A DNA stretch of 64,000 nt from Pusillimonas sp. UBA3987 (GCA_002384935.1 DGCD01000001.1:45615-109614); one strand, 5' to 3'. Positions 43,505 through 52,563 are shown, numbered from the stretch's first letter. Notes: a model not told the origin generated them from the letters alone. A program made the numbers and translations.

Positions 43505-44119
43505 TTAATCTTTAGCGCTAGAGCGCAGCAGTGCGGCATCAATCAAGGCGTCGACTTGCGGGCTGTCCCAGGCAGCCGCGCCCATTGCCCGCCCTATTTC
43601 ACGACCCTCATGATTAATCAGCAATGTCGTTGGTACCCCCGGAATTCGCAAAGTATCGGAAACCTTTGTAGTCGGATCAAAATAACCGTGCAGGGTTTGT
43701 ATGTTGAACTCTTTATAGAACGGCTTGACCAACGCCGGGTCCCGATCAATAGAAAGCGCCACCACTTCGAATGTCGGCCCCCCTCGCTTGGCATTCAACC
43801 GATCAAGCGACGGCATTTCCTCACGGCAAGGCGGGCACCATGTAGCCCAGATATTGAGTAAAACAACTCGACCGCGAAAATCAGCTAGGCTAATTGTTTT
43901 TCCTGCTTCGTTCTGAAAAGAGAAGGCCGGCAATTCGCGCGGGGTGTGCCACCGCATGAAGCGCTGATTACCTATATCAATCGCAACATTCAGCACACCG
44001 CCAAAGTTATTATTCGAGGCGTTATTATCCTGATAACGATATAAAGCCGCGGCTATGGCGATGACACTTATTAGCCCAAGTGCAATCCATCCGGTTTTCC
44101 TAAAAATTTGCTTCATCAT
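43505..44119 (-). CDS. tlpA: TlpA-family periplasmic thioredoxin-like protein
   Basis: This 204-residue, N-terminally anchored (residues about 12-29) thiol-disulfide protein has the redox motif WATWCPPCREEMPSLDRL near residues 92-109 and the cis-Pro segment IPGVPTTLLINHEG near 154-167. It lies between ccmI and ccdA with gaps of 13 and 26 bases, suggesting it is part of the thiol-reduction branch of cytochrome c maturation or of copper protein metallation. It is distinct from the CcmG in the same operon. Confidence 0.9.
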   Translation of the reverse strand: MMKQIFRKTGWIALGLISVIAIAAALYRYQDNNASNNNFGGVLNVAIDIGNQRFMRWHTPRELPAFSFQNEAGKTISLADFRGRVVLLNIWATWCPPCREEMPSLDRLNAKRGGPTFEVVALSIDRDPALVKPFYKEFNIQTLHGYFDPTTKVSDTLRIPGVPTTLLINHEGREIGRAMGAAAWDSPQVDALIDAALLRSSAKD

Positions 44120-44132
44120 AAAAATCCAATAC

Positions 44133-44990
44133 TCAACGCTCTTGAGGTACGAAGCGGCCTTGCTCGCGACGCGCCCGCTCTATACTGCCAGCCACTGCGC
44201 GCGAGGCATCGGAGCCGTCAGGAAGCAAAGCCAACAACTTTTGCCAGGACTGGATAGCCTCCTGATAATCACGTCGTTCAAGCGCTGCCGCGCCGGCTAA
44301 AGTCAACGCAAAAGGCTGATTGGGATCAAGACTTAATGCCCGCTCAATGAGTTGCTCAGGCTTACCCTCAAACCCTTCGCTAGAGCTTCTAGCCAGCGTT
44401 TCTGCATATTCTGCCAACGCCAACGGGTCTGCCTCAATCACAGTCGTCGCCTTGCCAAAGGCTTGAGCCGCTTCCTCATATCTTTCAAAATATCGATAAG
44501 AACGCGCCAGCATAAGCCAGCCAGCCGGATCGTCCGGATTGCGTTCGAGTCGCGCTGCAAGCGATTCCACCATGGACTGCACATCGGCCTGTGTAACTCG
44601 CGCCGGGCTTTGTATCGGCTCCGGGGCAATCGTCGCAGGATTGCCCAAAGCCAGATATGTCAATGCGGAAGCAAGAGGGAGTGCAATAGACAGAACAACG
44701 GCTGAATACTTGCCGCCCTGCCGGGCCATGGTGCCTGTTCGTGCAGGCTCCACCTCATCGAGCACCCGTCGTTGGATATCTTGTCTGGCTTCAGCGTGAT
44801 CACGCGCAGAGAGCGTGCCGCTCACGCGATCATGCTCCAGCTCCCGTAATTGATCACACAGTACGGTCGCATTGACAGCCTGATGCTCAAGATTGCTATC
44901 GTTCCGTGGGCTTCGCCAGAGTACAAGTCCAAGAGGAAGAACTACACCAGTCACGAGGAGTGCCGCGAACAAGATAAAAGTATGACTCAT
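44133..44990 (-). CDS. ccmI: Cytochrome c biogenesis protein CcmI (TPR)
   Basis: CcmI holds the C-terminus of apocytochrome c for heme ligation. The 285-residue protein has two membrane helices (residues about 5-23 and 95-112) around a cytoplasmic segment (LCDQLRELEHDRVSGTLSARD), then periplasmic TPR repeats (DPAGWLMLARSYRYFERYEEA, LALAEYAETLARSS, PFALTLAGAAALERRDYQEA). The first 4 bases overlap ccmH. In E. coli the equivalent is the C-terminal part of CcmH; the split form seen here is common in other proteobacteria. Confidence 0.92.
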   Translation of the reverse strand: MSHTFILFAALLVTGVVLPLGLVLWRSPRNDSNLEHQAVNATVLCDQLRELEHDRVSGTLSARDHAEARQDIQRRVLDEVEPARTGTMARQGGKYSAVVLSIALPLASALTYLALGNPATIAPEPIQSPARVTQADVQSMVESLAARLERNPDDPAGWLMLARSYRYFERYEEAAQAFGKATTVIEADPLALAEYAETLARSSSEGFEGKPEQLIERALSLDPNQPFALTLAGAAALERRDYQEAIQSWQKLLALLPDGSDASRAVAGSIERARREQGRFVPQER

Positions 44991-45442
44991 GGCTGATTTC
45001 CATTACTTGTGATTTGCTTCAAGAGTGCGTCTGCTCGCGCACGCTCTTCATCGGACAATACCGGGTTCATCGCTCTCGCTTTACGGCGGATCAGAGAAAC
45101 TATCAATACGAGAAGACCCAAAAGAAAAAACAACCCAGGGCCGAGCCATAGCAAAAACGTAGTAGCTTTGAAAGGCGGGCGATAAAGCACGAAATCGCCG
45201 TAGCGTTCAACCATATATGCGCGAATTTCTGCATCACTCTGGCCGGCTTCAATTTGCTCGCGAATCTGCTGACGCAAATCGACCGCCAAATCTGCTCTTG
45301 AGGCGGCGATCGACTCGTTTTGGCACACCAGACATCGCAGTTCAGACGCAATGCCGAGCATGCGTTTCTCTAGGTCAGGGCTTGTCGCCCACGACGGCAC
45401 CACAAGCGCCGCACATAGCAAGACCATCCACAAACGCCTCAT
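44987..45442 (-). CDS. ccmH: Cytochrome c biogenesis thiol reductase CcmH
   Basis: CcmH reduces the CxxCH disulfide of apocytochrome c. The 151-residue protein has a signal peptide (to about residue 19), the active-site motif LRCLVCQNESIAAS near residues 36-49, the RYGDFVLYRPPF segment, and a C-terminal anchor helix (LLWLGPGLFFLLGLLVLIVSL). It overlaps both ccmI and ccmG by ATGA, so this part of the operon is tightly coupled. Confidence 0.94.
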   Translation of the reverse strand: MRRLWMVLLCAALVVPSWATSPDLEKRMLGIASELRCLVCQNESIAASRADLAVDLRQQIREQIEAGQSDAEIRAYMVERYGDFVLYRPPFKATTFLLWLGPGLFFLLGLLVLIVSLIRRKARAMNPVLSDEERARADALLKQITSNGNQP

Positions 45443-45963
45443 TGCTGCAACTCCCTAATCAACGGCAAAATGGTGTCGCGTGCAACGCGTGGCGTAACTG
45501 CGCCAATGTGCTTATAACGAATGACACCAGCCTTATCGATGACAAAGGTTTCCGGTACCCCATAGACACCAAAGTCTATGCCCACCCGCCCCTGTGTGTC
45601 GGATACAGAAAGCATATAAGCGTCGCCATTGCGTTCCAGCCATGCCAGCGCCTCACTGCGCACATCTTTGTAATTAAGCCCAACAATTGGAACCGCATGC
45701 TTCTTGGCCAGACCCATAATGACAGGATGCTCTTCAAGGCACGCGTAGCACCACGAGGCCCAAACATTGAGTAGCCACACTTTGCCTTTCAACTGCTCCG
45801 GCGAAAAAGTGTGTTCAGGCGAGGCCAATAACGGCAGGGTAAAGCTGGGTGCAGGCTTATCAATTAATGGCGAAGGCACTTCACTGGGCCTCAATGTAAG
45901 ACCCACAGCAAGAAAGCCCACCAACACAATGAAACCCACAAATGGCCATAAAAAACGAGTCAT
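45439..45963 (-). CDS. ccmG: Cytochrome c maturation thioredoxin CcmG/DsbE
   Basis: CcmG passes electrons to CcmH and apocytochrome. The 174-residue membrane-anchored thioredoxin-fold protein has the acidic-site motif WLLNVWASWCYACLEEHPVI near residues 66-85. Its CYAC centre differs from the usual CPTC/CVPC. The cis-Pro region is VYGVPETFVIDKAGVI near 133-148, typical of DsbE. It overlaps ccmF and ccmH by 4 bases each. Confidence 0.94.
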   Translation of the reverse strand: MTRFLWPFVGFIVLVGFLAVGLTLRPSEVPSPLIDKPAPSFTLPLLASPEHTFSPEQLKGKVWLLNVWASWCYACLEEHPVIMGLAKKHAVPIVGLNYKDVRSEALAWLERNGDAYMLSVSDTQGRVGIDFGVYGVPETFVIDKAGVIRYKHIGAVTPRVARDTILPLIRELQQ

Positions 45964-47930
45964 GAGGCGCCTCCCTGAAGCTGTACAGATACACGGCGCT
46001 CCCGTCTTTTCAGTCGATAACGCCGATCACTGATCGCTAACAACCCACCCAAGGCCATCAGTATGCAGCCACCCCAGATCCAGTCCACGAAAGGTTTGTA
46101 ATAAACCCGTATGCTCCAGGCCCTTTCGCCAAGCTGCTCCCCCAAGGCGACATATATATGACGTAACCCGTTGGCATCAATCGCCGCCTCCGTCATCGGC
46201 ATGGGCGAAGAGGCATAACTTCGTTTTTCAGGGTGAAGCAAGCGCAAAACTTCTCCATCGTGTGACATTTCGATGTCCCCAACGTCGGCGATATAATTTG
46301 GCCCTGGTGCTTTACGTACCCCTAAAAACTTCAGGTCGTAACCGCCCGCAGTCACGATATCTCCGGGTGCCATGCGTACATCTTGCTCAGTTTCGTAGCC
46401 CACGACGAGCGTCACTCCCGCCACAAAGACAGCAATGCCCAGATGCGCCACATGCATGCCAAGCCAACTGCGCGGCTGGGCAAACAATCCACCGCGTGTA
46501 GCCCGCACACGCTCTAAGACACCCAACACCACAGCGGTTGCAATCCACGTGGCCAATGCCAATCCCAAAGCCACCGGCCAAGACCAGCGACCCAACGCAA
46601 TTGGCGTCGCGACGCCAATTACTAATGCTACAGCGGCCGGTATGTACAACCGTTTGAGCATGGCCCTCATTTTGGCCGATTTCCAATTGGCAACCGGCCC
46701 TACCGCCATCAATAACAGTGCCGGCACCATAAGTGGCACAAAGACAGCATTAAAGTACGGCGGGCCCACAGAAAGCTTGCCTAATCCCAACGCATCAATA
46801 AAAAGTGGATATAGGGTTCCAAGAATAATCGAGCCTGCCGCCACGGCTAGCAATACGTTATTCACAAGCAATAAGGATTCACGCGAGAGCAAATCGAACC
46901 GTCCACCAAGCCCCACCTTTGGGGCGCGTAGGGCAAACAAAAATAAGGAGGTCCCCACCACCACAGTAAAGAGCAGCAGAATGAATACACCCCGGCGTGG
47001 ATCGGTGGCAAAGGCGTGTACTGATGTCAGCACACCCGAACGCACGAGAAATGCGCCCAATAAGGACAAGGAAAAGGTGCTAATGGCAAGTAACACCGTC
47101 CAGCTTTTGAAACCGCCCCGCTTTTCTGTGACGGCCAATGAATGAATTAAAGCCGTACCCACCAGCCAAGGGATAAAGGAGGAATTTTCAACCGGATCCC
47201 AGAACCACCAACCGCCCCAACCAAGTTCGTAATAGGCCCACCAACTTCCCAAGGCAATGCCCAAGGTAAGGAATAGCCACGCCGCCGTGGCCCATGGCCT
47301 GGACCAGCGGGCCCAGGCGGCGTCCAACTGCCCCGTTAAAAGCGCAGCAACCGCAAACGCAAACACGACTGAAAATCCTACGTAGCCCATATATAGCAGA
47401 GGAGGATGGAAGATCAATCCAACGTCCTGCAGCAACGGATTTAAATCCAATCCCTCCATCGGTGGCGGTACCAACCGTTCGAAAGGGTTGGATGTAAGCA
47501 AGACGAAAAGCAGAAACCCCGCCGCTACCAGCCCCAACACTCCCAATATGCGCGCCACCATCTCATCGGGTAACTGCCGTGAGAACACACTGACCGCGCA
47601 CGCCCAGCCGGTTTGCATTAGCATCCACAATAAAAGCGAACCTTCATGCCCTCCCCAGACTGCTGCGATTCGATAAAACAAGGGTAACTGCGAATTAGAG
47701 TTCTGGGCGACATATGCTACCGAGAAGTCTTTGGCAATAAACGCCCAAGCCAGACTGACAAAGCTGATAATGATCAATAAAAATTGAATGCACGCAGCCG
47801 GCCTGGCAAAAGCCATCCACCGCAAATTGCCGTTAGCGGCGCCGGCAAGCGCGAAACCACCCTGGGCCAGCGCCACAAACAATGTCAGAATCAGAGAAAA
47901 ATGGCCGATTTCAGGAATCATGGTCGTCAT
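45960..47930 (-). CDS. ccmF: Heme lyase CcmF
   Basis: CcmF ligates heme from holo-CcmE to apocytochrome c. The 656-residue membrane protein has about 15 hydrophobic helices and the tryptophan-rich WWD domain GWGGWWFWDPVENSSFIPW near residues 233-251. Flanking His residues follow (LIHSLAVTEKRG), and a late periplasmic domain precedes the last helix. Length and motif order match CcmF, distinguishing it from CcmC and from System II CcsA. Confidence 0.96.
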   Translation of the reverse strand: MTTMIPEIGHFSLILTLFVALAQGGFALAGAANGNLRWMAFARPAACIQFLLIIISFVSLAWAFIAKDFSVAYVAQNSNSQLPLFYRIAAVWGGHEGSLLLWMLMQTGWACAVSVFSRQLPDEMVARILGVLGLVAAGFLLFVLLTSNPFERLVPPPMEGLDLNPLLQDVGLIFHPPLLYMGYVGFSVVFAFAVAALLTGQLDAAWARWSRPWATAAWLFLTLGIALGSWWAYYELGWGGWWFWDPVENSSFIPWLVGTALIHSLAVTEKRGGFKSWTVLLAISTFSLSLLGAFLVRSGVLTSVHAFATDPRRGVFILLLFTVVVGTSLFLFALRAPKVGLGGRFDLLSRESLLLVNNVLLAVAAGSIILGTLYPLFIDALGLGKLSVGPPYFNAVFVPLMVPALLLMAVGPVANWKSAKMRAMLKRLYIPAAVALVIGVATPIALGRWSWPVALGLALATWIATAVVLGVLERVRATRGGLFAQPRSWLGMHVAHLGIAVFVAGVTLVVGYETEQDVRMAPGDIVTAGGYDLKFLGVRKAPGPNYIADVGDIEMSHDGEVLRLLHPEKRSYASSPMPMTEAAIDANGLRHIYVALGEQLGERAWSIRVYYKPFVDWIWGGCILMALGGLLAISDRRYRLKRRERRVSVQLQGGAS

Positions 47931-48373
47931 GGCCTCGTAGATGAAGTGTTCTTGGTGGCCTGGTCCAAAGCATGCTGGGCCTCAGGCGGCATGTAGTTCT
48001 CGTCGTGTTTGGCTAGAACCTCCTGAGCACGAAAATGCCCGCTTGGCTCAAGCCTGCCTTGGGCCACAACTCCTTTCCCTTCCCTGAACAAATCGGGCAA
48101 AATTCCCGTATAGGTAACGGGTATGGTCTTAACGGTGTCGGTGACGATAAAACTCACAGTAAGGCCGTCGTTTTGGCGCTGAACACTGCCTGTTTGAACC
48201 ATTCCCCCAATGCGAAACGTATGCTCTTTGGGAGCTTCGCCCGCACTAACCTGAGTTGGGGTAAAAAAGAACACAAGGTTGCTTTGAAACGCATTAAGCA
48301 CTAGCACCGTAGCTACGCCCAATGCAGCGACACCACCCGCGATGAGCGCAATTCGCTTATGTCTGTTTTTCAT
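47927..48373 (-). CDS. ccmE: Heme chaperone CcmE
   Basis: CcmE covalently binds heme through a periplasmic histidine and carries it to CcmF. From ATG 48373 it has 148 residues; ATGs at 48379 and 48382 are alternatives, while the longer frame lies in ccmD. MKNRHKRIALIAGGVAALG forms the anchor. RIGGMVQTGSVQR is the OB-fold core, and VLAKHDENYMPPE carries the heme-binding His with Tyr four residues later (HxxxY type). AAGGAA lies 9 bases before the chosen start. It overlaps ccmD at its start and ccmF at its end. Confidence 0.94.
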   Translation of the reverse strand: MKNRHKRIALIAGGVAALGVATVLVLNAFQSNLVFFFTPTQVSAGEAPKEHTFRIGGMVQTGSVQRQNDGLTVSFIVTDTVKTIPVTYTGILPDLFREGKGVVAQGRLEPSGHFRAQEVLAKHDENYMPPEAQHALDQATKNTSSTRP

Positions 48374-48551
48374 TGTCATCATTCCTTTCCGTAGTTGATG
48401 CACGCTTTATCCGGGACAAGGCGCTTTTGCGCCGTTGACCGAGCACGAATAACTCAAGGATCAGAGCTGCGACGGTAACGCCTACTGAACCCCATACATA
48501 AAGCCCATAGCCACCCATCGCAAAAAAATCAGCCGCACTATTCCAACTCAT
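48357..48551 (-). CDS. ccmD: Heme exporter accessory protein CcmD
   Basis: CcmD is a small membrane protein that helps release holo-CcmE from CcmABC. The 64-residue protein has FFAMGGYGLYVWGSVGVT near residues 9-26, the typical MGGY..YVW pattern, a single helix, and a basic tail (GQRRKSALSRIKR). It overlaps the ccmC stop and the ccmE start region. Confidence 0.9.
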   Translation of the reverse strand: MSWNSAADFFAMGGYGLYVWGSVGVTVAALILELFVLGQRRKSALSRIKRASTTERNDDNEKQT

Positions 48552-49285
48552 CGCCTCACCTCAATCAATTCAATTAGCCAATCAGCATGCCGTTCTCTTT
48601 CCAGCACAATGCAACGCAGCCGCATCAAAGCAACAACCACCGTATACATCCAGGATGCAAAGGCCATAAGCAACATGCCTACGAGCATGAGCGTTGCCAT
48701 CGAAGGAGCTTGCGTTAAAGAGACCGATGCCCCTTGATGCAAGGTGTTCCACCACTGCACTGAGAAATAAATAATCGGAATATTGACAACGCCGACAAGC
48801 GCGAGCACCGCTCCTGCTCTATCGGCTCGACGCGGCTCATCAATCGCAGACTGCAGTGCCAGAAACCCCGCATAGAGAAAAAATAAAAGCAGTTCCGAAG
48901 TTAAACGCGCATCCCACACCCACCAAGTTCCCCACATCGGTTTTCCCCAGAGCGCGCCGGTCCAAAGCGAAAGAAATGTGAACATAGCACCAGTGGGCGC
49001 CAAGGCCGAGGCCATCATGGCCGACAGCCGACTGTTAAATGCCAGGCCTATCGCTGCCCAAAAAGCCATGACCAAATATATGAACATCGACATCCAGGAG
49101 ACAGGCACATGAAAAAAGATAATTCGATAACCTTCACCCTGTTGCGCGTCTGTCGGAGCCAAAATAAAGCCAACATACAGCCCCGCGGCGGCCAATGACA
49201 CCGCGCCCGCAGCGAACCAAGGAATCATTTTTTCGGCCAGAGGATAGAACATTCTGGGCGAAGCATACTTAAACCAATTAATCAT
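48548..49285 (-). CDS. ccmC: Heme handling protein CcmC
   Basis: CcmC attaches heme to CcmE. The 245-residue six-helix protein has the WWD motif GKPMWGTWWVWDARLTSELLL near residues 114-134 with flanking His (FFHVPVSWMS near 53 and the later NTLHQGASV). Length is typical. It overlaps ccmD and begins 10 bases after ccmB. Confidence 0.95.
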   Translation of the reverse strand: MINWFKYASPRMFYPLAEKMIPWFAAGAVSLAAAGLYVGFILAPTDAQQGEGYRIIFFHVPVSWMSMFIYLVMAFWAAIGLAFNSRLSAMMASALAPTGAMFTFLSLWTGALWGKPMWGTWWVWDARLTSELLLFFLYAGFLALQSAIDEPRRADRAGAVLALVGVVNIPIIYFSVQWWNTLHQGASVSLTQAPSMATLMLVGMLLMAFASWMYTVVVALMRLRCIVLERERHADWLIELIEVRR

Positions 49286-49295
49286 TCAATTGCCT

Positions 49296-49979
49296 TTATT
49301 CCAATGCAATACGCAGCGCCACGGTCGTAGCCCACGGTGCAAAAAAGCCGGCCAGAACCAAAATCGCGGCCAGCAATGACAGATGTGAAGCTGCTTCCAA
49401 TCCAGCATTCACGGCGGCCACCGAGCCGGCACCAAAGACCAGGACCGGCACATAAAGAGGCAGCACCAATAACGCCACCAACACCCCTCCACCACGTAAA
49501 CCAAGGGTCAACCCGGCACCGATCGCTCCCACCAGACTGAGCACCGGCGTGCCGATCACCAAAGATAGAGTCAATGCAGTCAATGACGAGGCCGAAAGGT
49601 CGTATTGCAAGCCTAACAGCGGTGCCAATAACACCAAGGGCAATCCAGAGAGCAGCCAATGTGCAAACACTTTCCCTACTACCAGCATGCCCAACGGAGC
49701 AGACGAGAAAAACAGTTGCTCCAGAGTGCCATCGGCGTAATCCTGCTCAAACAGCCGATTCAACGACAACATACCGGCTAACAGTGCTGCCACCCAAAGA
49801 ACGCCTGGCGCAATTTGTCGCAACGTATCTCGCTCCGGACCAACTCCTAAAGGAAACAGGCTCACCACGATGACAAAGAAAACAAGCGGTGTGAACGCAT
49901 CCGCCTTACGACGCATGGCGATCTTTAAGTCACGACGTATAACTCCACTCAACGCAATCAATCCAAACATCTTGCTCAT
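49296..49979 (-). CDS. ccmB: Heme exporter permease subunit CcmB
   Basis: CcmB is the membrane subunit of the CcmAB ABC complex that drives release of holo-CcmE. The 227-residue protein starts with the typical RDLKIAMRRKADAFTPLVFFV segment near residues 15-35. It has about six helices, with LSLNRLFEQDYADGTLEQLF near 72-91. It overlaps ccmA by 4 bases. Confidence 0.94.
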   Translation of the reverse strand: MSKMFGLIALSGVIRRDLKIAMRRKADAFTPLVFFVIVVSLFPLGVGPERDTLRQIAPGVLWVAALLAGMLSLNRLFEQDYADGTLEQLFFSSAPLGMLVVGKVFAHWLLSGLPLVLLAPLLGLQYDLSASSLTALTLSLVIGTPVLSLVGAIGAGLTLGLRGGGVLVALLVLPLYVPVLVFGAGSVAAVNAGLEAASHLSLLAAILVLAGFFAPWATTVALRIALE

Positions 49980-50593
49980 ACGCCTATCCGGATGACCTGC
50001 GGCGTGTTCATTAGCGCCATTCCCTGATGACTCGTGATGACCACGACGCCGCCAGAATCAAGGTGTGCGTCTATCACACCAGTAAGCCATCGAACAGCCT
50101 TGGCATCCAGCGCTGTCAAAGGCTCATCCAGAATCCAAAGTGCACGTGGCTGAAGCAGTAAACGAACCAGGCTAACGCGTCGCTTTTGCCCTTGCGATAA
50201 AAATCGCACCGGAAGATCCTCCCTGTCAGCCAGCCCGCTCCGTCGCAACGCGTCGCGAACAGCACAAACCTCAACTGGGTCGTCTGCCAATGAAGCCGCG
50301 AACATCAAATTTTCTATTGCGCTCAACTCATCTTTAAGGCCCAAAAGGTGGCCACAATAGAGCAACTCACGACGATAATCACCGCCTGATTGCTGTATGG
50401 ATCGCCCATTCCAGGACACAATTCCGGCCGAGGGTGGAATTAACCCCGCAATCATGCGCAGAAGACTGGTTTTGCCACTACCATTCTCACCTTGCACATG
50501 TAAACACTGGCCAGATCCAATCTGAAAACTGACATGACTGAATAAACTGCGCTCGTCGCGTATGGCCTGCAGGTTGACGCCTTCAAGCATCAT
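49976..50593 (-). CDS. ccmA: Heme exporter ATPase CcmA
   Basis: CcmA is the ABC ATPase of the CcmABCD complex. The 205-residue protein has Walker A QGENGSGKTSLLRMIAGL near residues 34-51, signature FLSQGQKRRVSLVRLLL (SQGQ, typical of CcmA) near 131-147, and Walker B ALWILDEPLTALD near 150-162. It is the first gene of an operon ccmABCDEFGHI-tlpA-ccdA. Upstream, 50594-50857 is gene-free. Confidence 0.95.
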   Translation of the reverse strand: MMLEGVNLQAIRDERSLFSHVSFQIGSGQCLHVQGENGSGKTSLLRMIAGLIPPSAGIVSWNGRSIQQSGGDYRRELLYCGHLLGLKDELSAIENLMFAASLADDPVEVCAVRDALRRSGLADREDLPVRFLSQGQKRRVSLVRLLLQPRALWILDEPLTALDAKAVRWLTGVIDAHLDSGGVVVITSHQGMALMNTPQVIRIGV

Positions 50594-50857
50594 CGCTCAT
50601 GAATATTAAAAATATGAACATCAGAAATCTCCACTACTCGCACTTGCCACCTAACGACCGCACATGCAAATGCCCTGGGGTTATGACATGCACAACAACC
50701 CCATCAATCAATTAATAGTTGGCAATAAACTTAGTGTTGCAGCAAGCTTATTTTCGTGATTGAGACGTGCACCAAGCGCGCACCCCGTAAGAGTTCAACG
50801 CTTTAACTTGCGGCTATAAATGAGATAGCTGGCGAGAACGACTCAGTAATGTGCCAT

Positions 50858-51229
50858 TTAAGCCACGTTAAACCACTGAGGCCGCTCGGGTCGTTCGCCA
50901 AGGGTGCCTGAAAAATGACGCATCTCAAGAAATTGATGCGCTATATCAGAGGGAATTTGCGGTGTATTAGCGTGTTGCACGCTAATAAAAGGGGCACAAT
51001 ATACGTGACATGAATGCACGTTATGTTTGACACCTCCTTCATCAAATGCGTTGCCATCTGCACTAGTGGTGATTGCACTAGTGGTGATATCGTCTGAAGC
51101 TTGTTGCCCTTCACTGTCACATGGTGTTGAACACACTGGCTGCCCGGACTGACAATATAAACCCACGACGCCCCAAGACGCTTGGAGCGGAAGCAGAGCC
51201 AGCATGAAGAGAAGAAGCAGCTTTTTCAT
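50858..51229 (-). CDS. CzcI-like small exported protein
   Basis: This 123-residue protein has a signal peptide of the CzcI type (MKKLLLLFMLALLPLQASWG, then VVGLYCQSGQP). This LQxSW...YCQ start recurs in small proteins that accompany metal-efflux operons. The mature part has several Cys and His (CQSGQPVCSTPC, HSCHVYCAPFISVQHANTP) that could bind metal. It lies 60 bases downstream of a cytochrome c gene on the same strand. The role of CzcI proteins is not settled; no czcCBA efflux genes are in the window. Confidence 0.65.
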   Translation of the reverse strand: MKKLLLLFMLALLPLQASWGVVGLYCQSGQPVCSTPCDSEGQQASDDITTSAITTSADGNAFDEGGVKHNVHSCHVYCAPFISVQHANTPQIPSDIAHQFLEMRHFSGTLGERPERPQWFNVA

Positions 51230-51289
51230 CGCAGTGAAGATTGTACGTACTACAGTTCAGGTTCGCAAACTACTATTAATAAAAAGACG

Positions 51290-51706
51290 TCAGTTTTGGT
51301 AATCCCGTTGCTCATTGGTCCAGAGTGTTTTGAGGTACTCAATCACCGCCCGTATTTCCTGATCAGTCAGGTCATCCTCGAAGGCCGGCATGGTCAGTCG
51401 ATCAGACTCATTGAAGGGGTGTCGCCAACCCTTTGCGATCATTTTAAATAGCATGGCATCGCTATGGCGCCATGTGTGGCCGGTTTCATCATGAGGAGGT
51501 GCCGGCATTTCGCCTTTTTCATCGGGCTGTTGCCAGGTGGTAGCACCTTCGCCCTGCCATCCATGACAAACGGCACAGGACTGCTCATACACTTGCCGAC
51601 CCTGCTGAATTTCGTCAAGCTCGCCAGCGCTATCCGGCTGCCCGCCGGAGGCGTTAACAACTACCGGCGCAAAGAGTACCGCAAGTGCATTAACCCACTT
51701 ATTCAT
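51290..51706 (-). CDS. Periplasmic mono-heme cytochrome c of the copper island
   Basis: This 138-residue c-type cytochrome starts at ATG 51706, overlapping the end of the beta-propeller gene by 8 bases. A signal peptide (MNKWVNALAVLFAPVVVNAS) is followed by the heme site CAVCHGWQGEG near residue 46 and a distal Met in DRLTMPAFEDDLT near 110. The segment APPHDETGHTWRHSDAM is shared with the second island cytochrome at 56699-57175. It probably moves electrons to or from copper proteins; the partner is unknown. Confidence 0.9.
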   Translation of the reverse strand: MNKWVNALAVLFAPVVVNASGGQPDSAGELDEIQQGRQVYEQSCAVCHGWQGEGATTWQQPDEKGEMPAPPHDETGHTWRHSDAMLFKMIAKGWRHPFNESDRLTMPAFEDDLTDQEIRAVIEYLKTLWTNEQRDYQN

Positions 51707-52553
51707 CGATCTGCACCCACTCACGAGCAGCATTCCGAAAAAGCAATTTCCCGGTGGCCGTACCCACCACAAGCCCCTCTATCGGCGAAAAAACAATAGC
51801 CGTCACAGTTTGGGGCACCTGAAGAGATTTCCAGGTCTGGCCACCATCCGCACTGTGATATATCGCGCCGGTGATTACTGCATAGACATTAAGAGGAGCG
51901 ACCGGATCATAACTGATGGCGGATACCGTACCTCGCAAGTCACCCGCATCACTCCACAAGCAAAAACAATCCATGGAACGAGAAACGCCACGGGTTGTTC
52001 CGGAGAACAGCCAACCAGTCTCCATACTGCCGGGCATGTCCGAATGCAGGAATGCCTGCACAGGCTCTCTGGGACCACTATCAACTCCTACCCATTCGGC
52101 TCCGCCATCTTTAGATCGGAACATACCTCTCCCCGGATAATAAGCGTAAAGCGTATCTTGCTGCGTGGCATGGGCAGCAATGGCAGTAACTCCAAGACCC
52201 GGTAGGGTCTCATTCAAGGACTGCCAACGCGCACCGCCGATGTCGTAGCGCCATACGCCCATACCCGGACCAGCCAGGTAAACACTTCCATCCGCACCTT
52301 TGGCCAAAGTTGAAGCATGTGCTTGCTCATTGATCATAGGGAGTGGAATTTTAGTCGATGTCCCACCTTTAATCATAAACAAACCTATATCTCGCAACAC
52401 GACAAGCTCACCTGAAGAGCTCACCGTCAGAGCCTTCACGGGTAGAGCCTCGACCGCAGGCTGAGCGTAAGCCATAACGGGTAGCGTAGCCGAAAACACA
52501 AACAAACCGAAACGACGCATCATCCTGTCAACAAAATCAATAATTGCTGTCAT
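51699..52553 (-). CDS. Exported BNR/sortilin-type beta-propeller protein
   Basis: This 284-residue protein starts at ATG 52553, which has GAGG 8 bases upstream. The signal peptide ends near VMAYAQP. Repeated propeller strands follow: YYPGRGMFRSKDGGAEWVGV and AIYHSADGGQTWKSLQVP are Asp-box repeats (SxDGGxxW) of BNR/sortilin folds. An odd MDCFCLWSDAGD motif near residue 190 has two close Cys residues. It lies between a DUF411 gene and a cytochrome c gene in an apparent operon, suggesting a binding scaffold for metal or redox partners, not a sialidase. Confidence 0.8.
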   Translation of the reverse strand: MTAIIDFVDRMMRRFGLFVFSATLPVMAYAQPAVEALPVKALTVSSSGELVVLRDIGLFMIKGGTSTKIPLPMINEQAHASTLAKGADGSVYLAGPGMGVWRYDIGGARWQSLNETLPGLGVTAIAAHATQQDTLYAYYPGRGMFRSKDGGAEWVGVDSGPREPVQAFLHSDMPGSMETGWLFSGTTRGVSRSMDCFCLWSDAGDLRGTVSAISYDPVAPLNVYAVITGAIYHSADGGQTWKSLQVPQTVTAIVFSPIEGLVVGTATGKLLFRNAAREWVQIDE

Positions 52554-52563
52554 GGAATCAGCC

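Noticed and set aside
46435..47145. Forward open frame of 236 codons opposite ccmF
   Set aside because: ccmF is well supported by motif order and coupling; the forward frame has no domain and no upstream site.
50677..50702. GGGGTT...AACCCC inverted repeat upstream of ccmA
   Set aside because: Stem of 6 with a 14-base loop and no T-run; too weak to call a terminator or operator.
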